The notes under the pieces were generated by a model. The model was not told the origin of the DNA. It searched no databases and saw nothing but the letters and a program-made list of their open reading frames with translations. A stretch of DNA of 37,714 nt from Deltaproteobacteria bacterium (GTDB lineage Bacteria; Myxococcota_A; UBA9160; UBA6930): contig NYZB01000188.1 of NCBI GenBank assembly GCA_002687015.1, positions 1 through 37,714 on the forward strand, given 5' to 3'. Shown here one piece after another: positions 14,677-22,346 of this stretch (position 1 is the first letter of the stretch; every line of letters begins with the position of its first letter). A program made the position numbers and the translations under genes.

Positions 14677-16284
14677 TCAGTCGAAGAGGTTCGCCAGACG
14701 CTTCTTCATCTGGTCGGCGACATAGAGGGCCAGGGCCTGGATCGTGCTGGTCGGGTTCACGCCGGCCGAAGTCACGAAGAGGCTCCCGTCCACGACGAAG
14801 AGGTTCTTGACGTCGTGGCAGCGGCCCCATTCGTTCACGACCGAGTGCTCCGGGTCGGTACCCATCCGCGCCGTACCCATCAAGTGCCACCCCGCATTGG
14901 ATAGCGGAGCCTGCACGAGAACCTCGCATGCGCCGGCCGCCTCCAGGGCCTCGGTCGCGCGTTCGGTGGCGTGTCTCAGCATCTTCTCGCTGTTGTCGCT
15001 CAGCCGGTAGCTGACCTTGGGTGCAGGAATCCCATCTGGGTCGACGAGGTCGGGATCGAGCGTGACGGTGTTGTGCAGCTCGGGGAGGTCCTCACAGATC
15101 GCTGACAGCGCCGCCACGTGGTTGAAGTAGGAGCCGAAGGAGTCGTGATGTGCCGACCCCCACTCGACTCTTCCGCTGTTCATGCCCATCAGGGCCGACG
15201 TCACGGGTGCGAAGCCGCGACTCGCCTGCAAGGTGTAGCCCCGAAGGAAATCGCGCGAGGAATCCGTTTCATAGAACTCCTGGCTCCACAGGGCACAGCC
15301 GATGGGGCCCATGTATCCGTCGAGGGGCTCGTCGAAGATCCCCTGGACGTAGGCGTAGGGGTGGAGCATGAGGTTCTTGCCGACGAGACCAGATCGATTG
15401 GCGAGTCCCTCCGGAAAGCGGCCAGACTTCGAGCCGAGGAGAAGCCGGGGGGTGCCGATGCCGTTGCAGGCGAGCACGACGAGCTCCGCGGACTCGCGAA
15501 CTTCATTCCCGTCAGCGTCGTAGTAGATCACCCCCGTGACCATGTCTTCGTCGTTGACGAGCAGCTCGCGAACCCGACATCGGGTCCGGAGCTCGACGCC
15601 CGGACGCTCGGCAAGAGGCCAGTAGGTGAGGTCGGTGCTCGCCTTCGCGCCCTGGGAGCAACCGCTCATGCACGGGCCGAGATTCGCGCATCGGTCCCGC
15701 CCCTGGTAGGGGCGCGTTGCGATCGCGCTCTCGGCCGGCCACCAGTGCCAGCCCAGCCGATCGAAGCCACGGGCCAGCGTTTCTCCCACGCGGCCGAGTG
15801 GGACCGGTGGGAGCTGGAGCTCCTTGGGCGGGTACGCGGGATCTCCGGGGAGCCCGGCGACGCCCATCATCCGGTCGTTCTCCGCATAGAAGGGCTCGAG
15901 GCGCCGGTAGTCGAGGGGCCAATCTTCCGCCACGCCGTCCAGGGAATGCACCCGGAAGTCCGACGGATGGAAGCGAGGGAAGTGCGCCGCGTAGAGCACG
16001 GTGCCTCCGCCCACCCCGTTGAAGTTCGCTATGGCAATCGGGGAATCGCTGACCTCGATCGGATAGTCCTCGGGCTGGCTCCGAAGATTGGGGTCGTAGG
16101 AGAAGGGACCGAATTGAAGGAGCTCCCACTGATGCCTGGTGGTTGGGTACGAGGTGGGATCCGGCCAGCCCCCTTGCTCCAGGCAGACGATCCGCATTCC
16201 GGTCTCGGCGAGGCTCCAGGCAACGGCCGCTCCGGAAGCTCCCGCACCCACGATGAGAACGTCGATGGGGTCTTCACGGGTCAC
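14677..16284 (-). CDS. GMC family FAD-dependent oxidoreductase
   Basis: 535 residues. VLIVGAGASGAAVAWSLAE near the start is the FAD-binding Rossmann loop with a following Glu (CLEQGG). NFNGVGGGTVLYAAHFPRF is the GMC signature-1 region. Near the end stand GWHLMGTARMG, with the active-site His, and SAGVNPTSTIQALAL, with the second catalytic position (Asn). CMSGCSQGAKAS resembles the Cys motif of gluconate-dehydrogenase-type large subunits. It oxidises an alcohol or sugar, probably in the cytoplasm as no signal is seen. GTG 16284 is preferred because GAGGA lies 6 bases upstream; ATG 16302 and 16317 are alternatives. The frame stays open upstream without homology. Confidence 0.88.
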   Translation of the reverse strand: MTREDPIDVLIVGAGASGAAVAWSLAETGMRIVCLEQGGWPDPTSYPTTRHQWELLQFGPFSYDPNLRSQPEDYPIEVSDSPIAIANFNGVGGGTVLYAAHFPRFHPSDFRVHSLDGVAEDWPLDYRRLEPFYAENDRMMGVAGLPGDPAYPPKELQLPPVPLGRVGETLARGFDRLGWHWWPAESAIATRPYQGRDRCANLGPCMSGCSQGAKASTDLTYWPLAERPGVELRTRCRVRELLVNDEDMVTGVIYYDADGNEVRESAELVVLACNGIGTPRLLLGSKSGRFPEGLANRSGLVGKNLMLHPYAYVQGIFDEPLDGYMGPIGCALWSQEFYETDSSRDFLRGYTLQASRGFAPVTSALMGMNSGRVEWGSAHHDSFGSYFNHVAALSAICEDLPELHNTVTLDPDLVDPDGIPAPKVSYRLSDNSEKMLRHATERATEALEAAGACEVLVQAPLSNAGWHLMGTARMGTDPEHSVVNEWGRCHDVKNLFVVDGSLFVTSAGVNPTSTIQALALYVADQMKKRLANLFD

Positions 16285-16463
16285 ATGGGGTCCTCGTACC
16301 ATCCGCCGACCCACCATCCTAGTTCGTTCGGGTGGCGGCTGCGAGCCGGGATGCGGCGAGGAAGGGTGTCGATCGGATCCAGAACTGACATGACATGCGT
16401 CAGATTGGCGATCTGCCTTCCGCGGCAACGATCGCAAGAGGGCTCCTTGTTGGCGGAAGCAAA

Positions 16464-16537
16464 GGCGCCAGGCGGTGACCACCGGCTCGAGCTTCGCTGC
16501 CTGCATGCGACGAATGGTCGGCGCGGTCATGGGGGCT
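16464..16537. repeat. Direct repeat, copy B (GNAT 5' remnant)
   Basis: Second copy of the 13333-13406 sequence. On the minus strand it encodes MTAPTIRRMQAAKLEPVV followed by unrelated residues, against MTAPTIRRMQPAELEPVV in the intact gene. It is a gene stub with no GNAT core. The rest of 16285-16572 shows no other gene; TATGGT at 16537-16542 may be the -10 box of the next gene. Confidence 0.85.
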
Positions 16538-16572
16538 ATGGTGGTGCGACCCCGGGATGGAAGGGAGTTCGC

Positions 16573-16983
16573 GTGTCGCTCGTCACCCATCGCGGCAGCT
16601 GCCACTGTGGCGCCGTGCGCTTCGAAGCCGACGCTCCTGCCGATCTCGAGGTGCACGAGTGCAACTGCTCGATCTGCCATCGGGTCGGGTACCTGCACCT
16701 GACACTCAGCCGCTCGCACTTCCGCCTGCTCTCGGGTCGAGAGCACCCGACGACCTATACCTTCGACACCGGCGTCGCCCAGCACACCTTCTGCTCGATC
16801 TGCGGCGTGAAGCCCTTCTATGTCCCGCGCTCCCACCCCGACGGCTACAGTGTCAATGCGCGCTGCCTGGAGACCGACACGATCCGCAGCCAGAGGATCA
16901 TTCCCTTCGACGGGGCCAACTGGGAGGAGCACGTGAGGGAGCTGCCTCCGCTAGCCGAGACACGACGCCGGGGGGACCCATGA
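16573..16983 (+). CDS. GFA (CENP-V-like) family protein
   Basis: 136 residues. Full zinc set: C10 and C12 (GSCHCGAVRF), C30, C32 and C35 (ECNCSICHR), C74 and C77 (FCSICGVKPF). After these comes YVPRSHPDGYSVNARCLE, which places it with the CENP-V-like branch. GTG 16573 follows AAGGGAG at good spacing. The frame is open far upstream through the GMC gene, but that part is antisense shadow. It is one of two intact GFA genes here; sequence between them differs enough that they are not a recent duplication. Confidence 0.9.
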   Translation: MSLVTHRGSCHCGAVRFEADAPADLEVHECNCSICHRVGYLHLTLSRSHFRLLSGREHPTTYTFDTGVAQHTFCSICGVKPFYVPRSHPDGYSVNARCLETDTIRSQRIIPFDGANWEEHVRELPPLAETRRRGDP

Positions 16984-17043
16984 CGATCCGAAGCCACCGG
17001 GATCTCCGCAAAGGGACCGTCACCGAGCCCTGAGCCGGTCGCC

Positions 17044-17589
17044 TCAGGCGTTCAGTCTCTCGTCGGCGTTCGGAGCCACCGGGTCGCGGTCGATGCTCTC
17101 GCGTCCCAGGAGCGCACGCTTGCGGGCCAGCCCTCCCAGGAAGCCCCCCAGGCTGCCGTCGCTGCGGATCACCCGATGGCAGGGCACGAGCACCGGGACG
17201 GGGTTGCTGGCGCAGGCTCGTCCCACCGCGCGCGCCGCTCCAGGGCGGCCCACCTGCCGCGCCAGCTCGGCGTAGGAGCGGGTCTCACCCGGAGGAATGC
17301 CGGCGAGAGCGGCCCACACCCGGCGCTGGAACTGGCTGCCGCGCACGTCGAGGGGGACTTCCCGTGCGGGCCGCTGGCCCTCGAGCCGCGCGACGATGGC
17401 GTCGACCCAGGCCCGCAGGCCCTCCGGGTCGCGGCGCGGCGTCGCGCAGGGGAACTCCTCTCGCAGCAGGGTCAGCAACGCGGGCCGGTCGTTGGCGAAG
17501 CGCACCAGACAGACGCCGCGAGCGCTGGCCGCGACGAGCAGCTCGCCCAGGGTGGTGGCTCGGAAGTCGTAGCGAAGCGTGGTCGTCAT
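17044..17589 (-). CDS. ogt: Methylated-DNA--[protein]-cysteine S-methyltransferase
   Basis: 181-residue suicide DNA-repair protein that takes alkyl groups from O6-alkylguanine onto its own Cys. The active site is PCHRVIRSDGSLGGF with Cys137. The helix-turn-helix with the Arg finger is TRSYAELARQVGRPGAARAVG. The N-terminal part (TLGELLVAASARGVCLVRFA) resembles the C-terminal half of Ada more than short Ogt proteins, but no Ada N-terminal domain is present. ATG 17589 is the natural start. It is divergent from the small membrane genes that follow. Confidence 0.92.
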   Translation of the reverse strand: MTTTLRYDFRATTLGELLVAASARGVCLVRFANDRPALLTLLREEFPCATPRRDPEGLRAWVDAIVARLEGQRPAREVPLDVRGSQFQRRVWAALAGIPPGETRSYAELARQVGRPGAARAVGRACASNPVPVLVPCHRVIRSDGSLGGFLGGLARKRALLGRESIDRDPVAPNADERLNA

Positions 17590-17683
17590 GGGGGCAGCTT
17601 CGCCCGCGTCGAGCCCCTGGGCTGGCGGCTCTCGGACCTGGTCCCCGATTCCCTGCAGGGCGTCGTCCAGAGCCCCCGTCGGC

Positions 17684-17689
17684 TAGGCT
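17684..17689 (+). promoter_or_regulatory. -10 box of a probable leaderless promoter (holin-like gene)
   Basis: TAGGCT ends 7 bases before GTG 17697, with no ribosome site between. Confidence 0.38.
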
Positions 17690-17696
17690 CGAACCC

Positions 17697-18071
17697 GTGG
17701 GCTTCCTCCTCCGCCTGGTCATCTCCGCGTTCGGCCTCTGGCTGGCGTCGCGGCTGCTCTCCGGCGTGTCGATCGACTCCGACCTGACCCTCTTCCTGGC
17801 CGCGCTGCTCCTGGGCTTCGTCAACGCGGTGGTACGGCCGATCGCCATCGTGCTCACCTTTCCCATCACCCTCGTCACCCTCGGTCTCTTCCTGTGGGTG
17901 GTGAACGCGGGGATGATCGCGCTGGTCGCGCGCCTGCTCGACGGCTTTGCCATCGCCGACCTGGGGTCGGCCCTGCTCGCCGCCGCCATCGTCAGCGTCA
18001 CCGGCTGGGTGGGCAACTCCTTCATCGGCCCCACGGGAAAGGTCGAGGTCCTGGTCGTTCGGCGCCGCTAG
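17697..18071 (+). CDS. Phage holin family 4-like membrane protein (YvlD-type)
   Basis: 124 residues with four hydrophobic helices. The motif ALLLGFVNAVVRPIAIVLTF then PITLVTLGLFLWVVNAGM is diagnostic of the widespread bacterial YvlD/phage-holin-4 family. These are chromosomal inner-membrane proteins of unclear role; no phage genes are nearby. The next gene starts 4 bases after the stop, so they form an operon. GTG 17697 is chosen because homology starts at once. Confidence 0.85.
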   Translation: MGFLLRLVISAFGLWLASRLLSGVSIDSDLTLFLAALLLGFVNAVVRPIAIVLTFPITLVTLGLFLWVVNAGMIALVARLLDGFAIADLGSALLAAAIVSVTGWVGNSFIGPTGKVEVLVVRRR

Positions 18072-18075
18072 AGGC

Positions 18076-18579
18076 ATGGACGGCGACATCGCCTACTGGG
18101 GCCTGCTGGTCCTTTCGTTCCTGCTCGTGCTGGTCGGTCTGCTCGGGATCGTGCTGCCCGCCATCCCCGGCGCGCCCGTGCTCTTTGCCGGCCTCCTGCT
18201 CGCCGCCTGGGTGGAGGGGTTCGCCTTCGTCGGGCCCCGGACCCTCGCGGCCCTCGGCCTCCTGGCCGGTCTCACCTACGCCGTCGATTTCGCGGCCGGC
18301 GCCTTCGGAGCCAGCCGTTTCGGCGCTTCCCGGAGCGGCATGGTCGGCGCTGCCCTCGGTGCGTTGGTAGGGCTCTTCTTCGGACTTCCCGGTGTGCTGC
18401 TGGGGCCCTTCGTCGGAGCGGTGCTCGGCGAGCTCTCGGCCCGGCGCAAGCTCGACGAGGCCGGGCGCGCCGGGATCGGAGCGTCCCTGGGTCTGGCTCT
18501 CGGGGCGGTTGCCAAGCTGGCCCTCGGCGTGACGATGCTGGCCCTCTTCCTGTTCATGCGCTTCGCGATCGGGCCCTAG
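18076..18579 (+). CDS. DUF456 family membrane protein
   Basis: 167 residues, about five helices. Family features: LVLVGLLGIVLPAIPGAPVL near the start (G-x-V-x-P-x-x-P-G), the glycine-rich LGALVGLFFGLPGVLLGPFV in the middle and VGAVLGELSARR after it. Function unknown. ATG 18076 follows TAGAGGC, 4 bases after the previous stop. The C-terminus is a helix (GVTMLALFLFMRF). Confidence 0.85.
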   Translation: MDGDIAYWGLLVLSFLLVLVGLLGIVLPAIPGAPVLFAGLLLAAWVEGFAFVGPRTLAALGLLAGLTYAVDFAAGAFGASRFGASRSGMVGAALGALVGLFFGLPGVLLGPFVGAVLGELSARRKLDEAGRAGIGASLGLALGAVAKLALGVTMLALFLFMRFAIGP

Positions 18580-18633
18580 CCCGACGCCTCGACGAAAGCG
18601 CGGTAGCCTGTGGCGCCCGCGCTCGGAGCACCC

Positions 18634-19290
18634 ATGACCCGACCCCGCACCCTCGGTGCCATCCTCTACGAGGGCTTCGAGCTCCTCGATCTCTACGGCC
18701 CCCTGGAGATGTTCGGAATCCTCGGCGAGGAGCTGCGCATCGTCACGGTGGCCGACCAGGCCGGGCCGGTGGCCTCGACGCCCGGCGTGAAGACCCACGC
18801 CGACGTCTCCCTCGCGGAGTGTCCCGATCTCGATCTGATCCTGATCCCGGGTGGCCTCGGGACCTTTCCGCAGCTCGCCAACCAGGCCCTGCTGGACTTC
18901 CTGCGCAGCCGTTGCCCGAAGGCCGAGCTCACCCTGTCCGTCTGCTCGGGCTCGGCCCTTCTCGCCAAGGCCGGTCTGCTCGACGGCCGCCGCGCCACCT
19001 CGAACAAGATCTTCTTCGATGCGATCACGGCCCAGGGCCGAGATGTAGACTGGATCGCGGAAGCGCGCTGGGTCGAGGACGGCCCCTTCGTCACCTCCTC
19101 CGGCGTGTCGGCCGGCACCGACGCGGCCCTGGCCGTGATCGAGCGCTTGTACGGAAGCGAACGCGCCGAGCAGATCGCCGTCTTCACGGAGTACGAGTGG
19201 CATCGCGACGCTTCCGAGGACCCCTTCTCGAAGTACCTGAATGACGGGCAGTTCGCCGACCTGATCGCCACCGCGGGCCGGTCCACGTGA
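18634..19290 (+). CDS. DJ-1/PfpI family protein (isonitrile-hydratase-like)
   Basis: 218 residues. ILYEGFELLDLYGPLEMF opens the fold; the nucleophile elbow is SVCSGSALLAKAGLLDGRRA with Cys104, and FVTSSGVSAGTDAAL follows. This arrangement matches the isonitrile hydratase/GATase1-like branch, with Asp19 in place to polarise the Cys. ATG 18634 is preceded by GGAG; an upstream in-frame ATG at 18610 lacks one. TAGCCT at 18604-18609 is a likely -10. The stop overlaps the next gene by 4 bases. Substrate not known. Confidence 0.85.
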   Translation: MTRPRTLGAILYEGFELLDLYGPLEMFGILGEELRIVTVADQAGPVASTPGVKTHADVSLAECPDLDLILIPGGLGTFPQLANQALLDFLRSRCPKAELTLSVCSGSALLAKAGLLDGRRATSNKIFFDAITAQGRDVDWIAEARWVEDGPFVTSSGVSAGTDAALAVIERLYGSERAEQIAVFTEYEWHRDASEDPFSKYLNDGQFADLIATAGRST

Positions 19291-19544
19291 AGAAGGCCTC
19301 CTCGTGGCGGCTCCTGCGGCCGTGGCATGCGATCCCGCTGCTGCTGACCGTCCTGGTCCTCGGAGGCTCATTGGCTCTCCGCGATCCCCGCCCCCTCCTG
19401 ATCGCATTCTGGTGGGTGGGTGTGTTCGCGATGATGGCCGCCGTCGCCCTCGGCGTGATCGGCGGAATCGTGGTCCTGATCGTCGGCATCCGTCGGCAGC
19501 TCGTGTCGGGGAGGAGCCGCGAGAGCGGGAGCAGGGAAGGGTGA
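19287..19544 (+). CDS. Small membrane protein of unknown function
   Basis: 85 residues with two hydrophobic helices (about 13-30 and 37-66, the latter perhaps two) and a basic tail, RRQLVSGRSRESGSR. No family recognised. GTG 19287 overlaps the DJ-1 stop, and its own stop overlaps the GrpB-like start, so it is the middle member of a tightly coupled trio. Confidence 0.65.
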   Translation: MKKASSWRLLRPWHAIPLLLTVLVLGGSLALRDPRPLLIAFWWVGVFAMMAAVALGVIGGIVVLIVGIRRQLVSGRSRESGSREG

Positions 19545-20080
19545 GCCTCGCGCTCGAGATCGTCCCCGCGGATCCTGCCTGGCATGCCCTCTTTGCGAGC
19601 GAAGCGGCCAGGCTGCAGCGAGCCCTCGGTCCGCTGGCCCTGCGGATCGACCACGTGGGCTCTACCTCGGTTCCCGGCCTTGCAGCGAAGCCGGTCATCG
19701 ACATCCAGATCTCGGTGGCGCAGCTCGACGCGTTGGAGCCGCTGTGTCGGGCCCTGGCCCCGCTCGGGTATCACCACCTCAGCCACCCCCACGACGCCCA
19801 CTATCCCTGCTTCCATCGCCCCGCAGCGTGGCCCCACAGCCATCACATCCACTTCTGCACGCCCGGAAGCATGGAGGAGAGGCGACACCTGGCCTTGCCC
19901 TCCTATCTGCGCGCGCATCCGGAGGTCGCCCGGGCCTATGCCGAGGAGAAGCTCCGCCTCGCACCGCGCTTCGACGCGGCCAGCACCGGGAGTCGCAACG
20001 CCTATGCCGACGCCAAGGGGGCCTTTCTCGAACCCGTCATCCAGCGGGCGCTCGCCGAAGGCTATCCTCGGCCCACCTGA
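19541..20080 (+). CDS. GrpB family protein (nucleotidyltransferase-like)
   Basis: 179 residues. RIDHVGSTSVPGLAAKPVID is the GrpB signature, equivalent to the G-S-T-S of the polymerase-beta fold; it is followed by HHIHFCTPGS and FDAASTGSRNAYADAKGAFL. GrpB proteins are minimal nucleotidyltransferase-fold proteins, some linked to glutamate-rich protein or CoA kinase contexts, with no general function. GTG 19541 follows GGGAAGG and overlaps the preceding stop. Confidence 0.85.
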   Translation: MSLALEIVPADPAWHALFASEAARLQRALGPLALRIDHVGSTSVPGLAAKPVIDIQISVAQLDALEPLCRALAPLGYHHLSHPHDAHYPCFHRPAAWPHSHHIHFCTPGSMEERRHLALPSYLRAHPEVARAYAEEKLRLAPRFDAASTGSRNAYADAKGAFLEPVIQRALAEGYPRPT

Positions 20081-20100
20081 GCCAACGGAGGAGGGGAACC

Positions 20101-20466
20101 GTGTCGCGAATCGTGCTGGTGCTTCTCACCCTGATCTGGTTGCCCTACGGGCTCTTCTGCCTGTTCCAACCCGGCTTCCTCGAGAACGGAGGCCTGCTCT
20201 TCGAGACGGCGACCGGTAGCACCGAGGTGCGCGCCATGTACGGCGGTCTCCAGGGCGCACTCGGCCTCTTCGCGGCCTGGGGTGCGCTTCGCCCGGAGCG
20301 CGCGACCCAGGTGCTGCCGGTCTTCGCAGTCCTCTGTGCCGGGCTCGGCACCGGGCGGCTGGTCGGTGTCGCGCTCGACGGGGGGATCTCGTCCTACACG
20401 GTAGGCGCCCTGGGGATCGAGTGGGTCACGGTGGCCGTGGTCATCGGAGTCCTGAGGGCCGGCGCA
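20101..20466 (+). CDS. DUF4345-like membrane protein, 3' end uncertain
   Basis: About 122 residues are recognisable. Four hydrophobic segments and the stretch TEVRAMYGGLQGALGLFAAW then LGTGRLVGVALDGG match DUF4345 proteins. GTG 20101 is preceded by GGAGGAGGGG. The frame does not stop where the family normally ends (about VVIGVLRAG); it stays open to 21183, antisense to the PilZ gene, with residues that no longer look like protein. A TGA in the +1 frame at about 20453 lies where a stop is expected, so a one-base indel is a likely cause. I give only the part that looks coding. Confidence 0.6.
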
Positions 20467-20589
20467 ACGGGCCCTGCTGCGAGTGCGGGCTGGTTTGGAG
20501 GGACCCCTTCCCAGGGTGCTGGGGGAGCATCCGATCATCGCGGGCGTGCTCTTCGGGGGCAGCCTCGCCGGAGCGCTGCTCGGCTTCCT

Positions 20590-21135
20590 CTACCTGGACC
20601 CGGAGTGGTTCGGGCTCAGCTCGAGGATGCGCCACTCGCTTCCACAGCGTGCGTCGGCCTTTCGCCGCGCGTCCTCCAGATCCCTGGCCTCGACGGAGAA
20701 GATCCGCGTGCGGGGGCCATTCGCTCGTCGCGCCCGTACCCGAAAGAGGAGCGGCCCCGCGGCTCCTGGCTGCGTGGGTGCCGGCGGCTCCGGATCGGCC
20801 GCGACCGGCTCGCGGCTCGCCACGCCCACCAGGAACTCGAAGTAGGAAGCTGCGGCATTGCGGATCTCGAGGCCGACGCCGGTCTTCGCGATGCTGCGAA
20901 GCTGCTGGGAGACCACCCGCTTCCAGACCACGCGGGCATCGATCTCGATCGGGTCGTCGCTGTCGCCAGGGCTCAGGTACACCCGAACGGGATCGCCGGG
21001 CCGCGCCACGGCGCTCGTCTGCACGAAGAGGCCACCGCGCGAGACGTTGAGCACCATGGTGGTGCTGCCATCCGCCTTCAAGCGGCACGGAATCCTCTTC
21101 TTGAAACGCGGCTCGACGTTCTTGGGCACCACCAT
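20590..21135 (-). CDS. PilZ domain protein
   Basis: 181 residues. The N-terminal PilZ domain has EPRFKKRIPCRLKADG (the R-x-x-x-R cyclic-di-GMP motif as RFKKR) and MVLNVSRGGLFVQT (N-x-S-x-x-G). Both halves of the binding motif are intact, so it should bind cyclic di-GMP. The C-terminal 60 residues hold FRVRARRANGPRTRIFSVEA and DLEDARRKADARCG, a short unassigned alpha-beta module. ATG 21135 follows GGGGGAG. Its 3' end is antisense to the open frame of the DUF4345-like gene. It may link second-messenger level to motility or envelope function. Confidence 0.85.
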   Translation of the reverse strand: MVVPKNVEPRFKKRIPCRLKADGSTTMVLNVSRGGLFVQTSAVARPGDPVRVYLSPGDSDDPIEIDARVVWKRVVSQQLRSIAKTGVGLEIRNAAASYFEFLVGVASREPVAADPEPPAPTQPGAAGPLLFRVRARRANGPRTRIFSVEARDLEDARRKADARCGSEWRILELSPNHSGSR

Positions 21136-21233
21136 CGGGCTCTCCCCCTCTCCCAATGTCGGATGTCGTCCGCCCGGCCTTGAGGGCACTCGCGGTGCTG
21201 GCCCGGATCCAGGCCAGGTGGCATGCTTGTGGG

Positions 21234-21776
21234 GTGACGCGGCTCACGGTGACAACCTTCGCGGCTCTCGCGATCCTCTCATCGCCCCTGCTCTTCGTCC
21301 CGATGGGCTGTGGCGCCGGCTCCTCGCCGGGCGAGGTGGCCGAGGACTTCTGGCGGGCCGTCGCCGAGGGCGAGCTCGACGAGGCGCGCCGCCTGGTGAT
21401 CGAGGACGACGCTCGCGGGATGAGGCGGCTCGCGGCAGAGGGGATCCGATCCGTCGAGGTCGGAGAGGTACTGACCGAGGACGACGCGGCCCGCGTCGAG
21501 ACGCGGCTCGAGCGCGAACGGGGCACTCTCTCCTTCCCCACGCATCTGCATCGCTTCGACCAGGGTTGGCGGGTCGATGCGCGCGCCAGCGGCCAGGCCT
21601 ACCGGCGCGCGGTGGTCGAGGCCTCGCTTGCCGAGCTGAGTGGAGCCTTCTCGGAGGGTGCGGGTGCCATCGGGGAAGCGGTGGAGCAGGGCTTGCGCGA
21701 GGCGTCGGAGGCCCTGCGTTCGGCTCTCGACGAGCTCGAGGGGGAGCGCCCCCCGAGCCCGCAGCCCCGGCCCTAG
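21234..21776 (+). CDS. Secreted protein with DUF4878-like (NTF2-like) domain, probable lipoprotein
   Basis: 180 residues. A hydrophobic leader ends in VPMGCGAGSS; Cys26 may be lipidated, though the lipobox is poor. SPGEVAEDFWRAVAEGELDE-ARRLV is the typical entry of DUF4878/lumazine-like NTF2-fold proteins. The C-terminal 40 residues are acidic and helical (SEGAGAIGEAVEQGLREASE). GTG 21234 is chosen so that the leader is at the N-terminus; the frame is open upstream to 21156. Divergent from the PilZ gene. Function unknown. Confidence 0.65.
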   Translation: MTRLTVTTFAALAILSSPLLFVPMGCGAGSSPGEVAEDFWRAVAEGELDEARRLVIEDDARGMRRLAAEGIRSVEVGEVLTEDDAARVETRLERERGTLSFPTHLHRFDQGWRVDARASGQAYRRAVVEASLAELSGAFSEGAGAIGEAVEQGLREASEALRSALDELEGERPPSPQPRP

Positions 21777-21781
21777 GCCGC

Positions 21782-22312
21782 GTGGCCACCGCCCTCAGTC
21801 ACGCCTTCGTCGGTGCCCTGCTGGGGAGCGGTGTCCGGGCGGCCGTGCCCCGCTGGCGGCTGCTCGCCCTGCCTGCGGTCCTGGCCGTCCTGCCGGATCT
21901 CGACGTCATCGCCTTCGCACTCGGGATCCCCTACGGCCATCCCCTCGGTCACCGCGGCTTCAGTCACTCGCTGCTCTTCGCCGTCCTGGTGGCACCGGTG
22001 GCTGTGCGTTGGGCGGCTCCGACCCTGGCCGTCGCGAGCGGCCCCTGGTGGAAGCTGGTCGCGGTCTGTGCGCTGGCCTGCGCCTCCCATGGAGTGCTGG
22101 ACGCCATGACCGACGCGGGCCGCGGGGTGGGCTTCTTCATCCCCTTCCACGACGAGCGCTACTTCCTTCCCTTCCGGCCGATTCGCACCTCGCCGATCGG
22201 CCTGGAGGGCTTCATGGCTCGCGCGATGCCCATCCTGCGAAACGAGCTCGTCTGGATCGTCCTGCCCTGCGCGGCCCTGGCGTCGCTGATTCGGCTGCGC
22301 CCCGGTCGCTAG
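21782..22312 (+). CDS. Membrane-bound metal-dependent hydrolase, YdjM/DUF457 family
   Basis: 176 residues, about four helices. SHAFVGALLGSGV, then VLPDLDVIAF with the metal-binding Asp pair, GHRGFSHSLLFAVLV (H-R-G-x-x-H-S) and ASHGVLDAMTDAGRGVGFFI are all conserved in the family. Members are inner-membrane proteins with a putative divalent metal site; a hydrolytic role is presumed. GTG 21782 is 5 bases after the previous stop, so it is likely in one operon with the DUF4878-like gene. Confidence 0.88.
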   Translation: MATALSHAFVGALLGSGVRAAVPRWRLLALPAVLAVLPDLDVIAFALGIPYGHPLGHRGFSHSLLFAVLVAPVAVRWAAPTLAVASGPWWKLVAVCALACASHGVLDAMTDAGRGVGFFIPFHDERYFLPFRPIRTSPIGLEGFMARAMPILRNELVWIVLPCAALASLIRLRPGR

Positions 22313-22346
22313 CCGACGCCGCTGGGCCCGGGTCGAAGCTCCGTGC

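Noticed and set aside
14677-16932. Long open frame extending the GMC gene upstream to 16932
   Set aside because: The added N-terminal part has no GMC homology. It runs through the GNAT stub and antisense to the GFA gene.
17590-17696. Coding-looking plus-strand stretch before the holin-like gene (SFARVEPLGWRLSDLVPDSL)
   Set aside because: It reads like protein for about 30 codons, but has no start or recognisable family and overlaps the upstream region of the ogt gene.
17697-18071. Evidence for a prophage from the holin-like gene
   Set aside because: The YvlD/holin-4 family is common on chromosomes. No phage structural, lysis or integrase gene is near.
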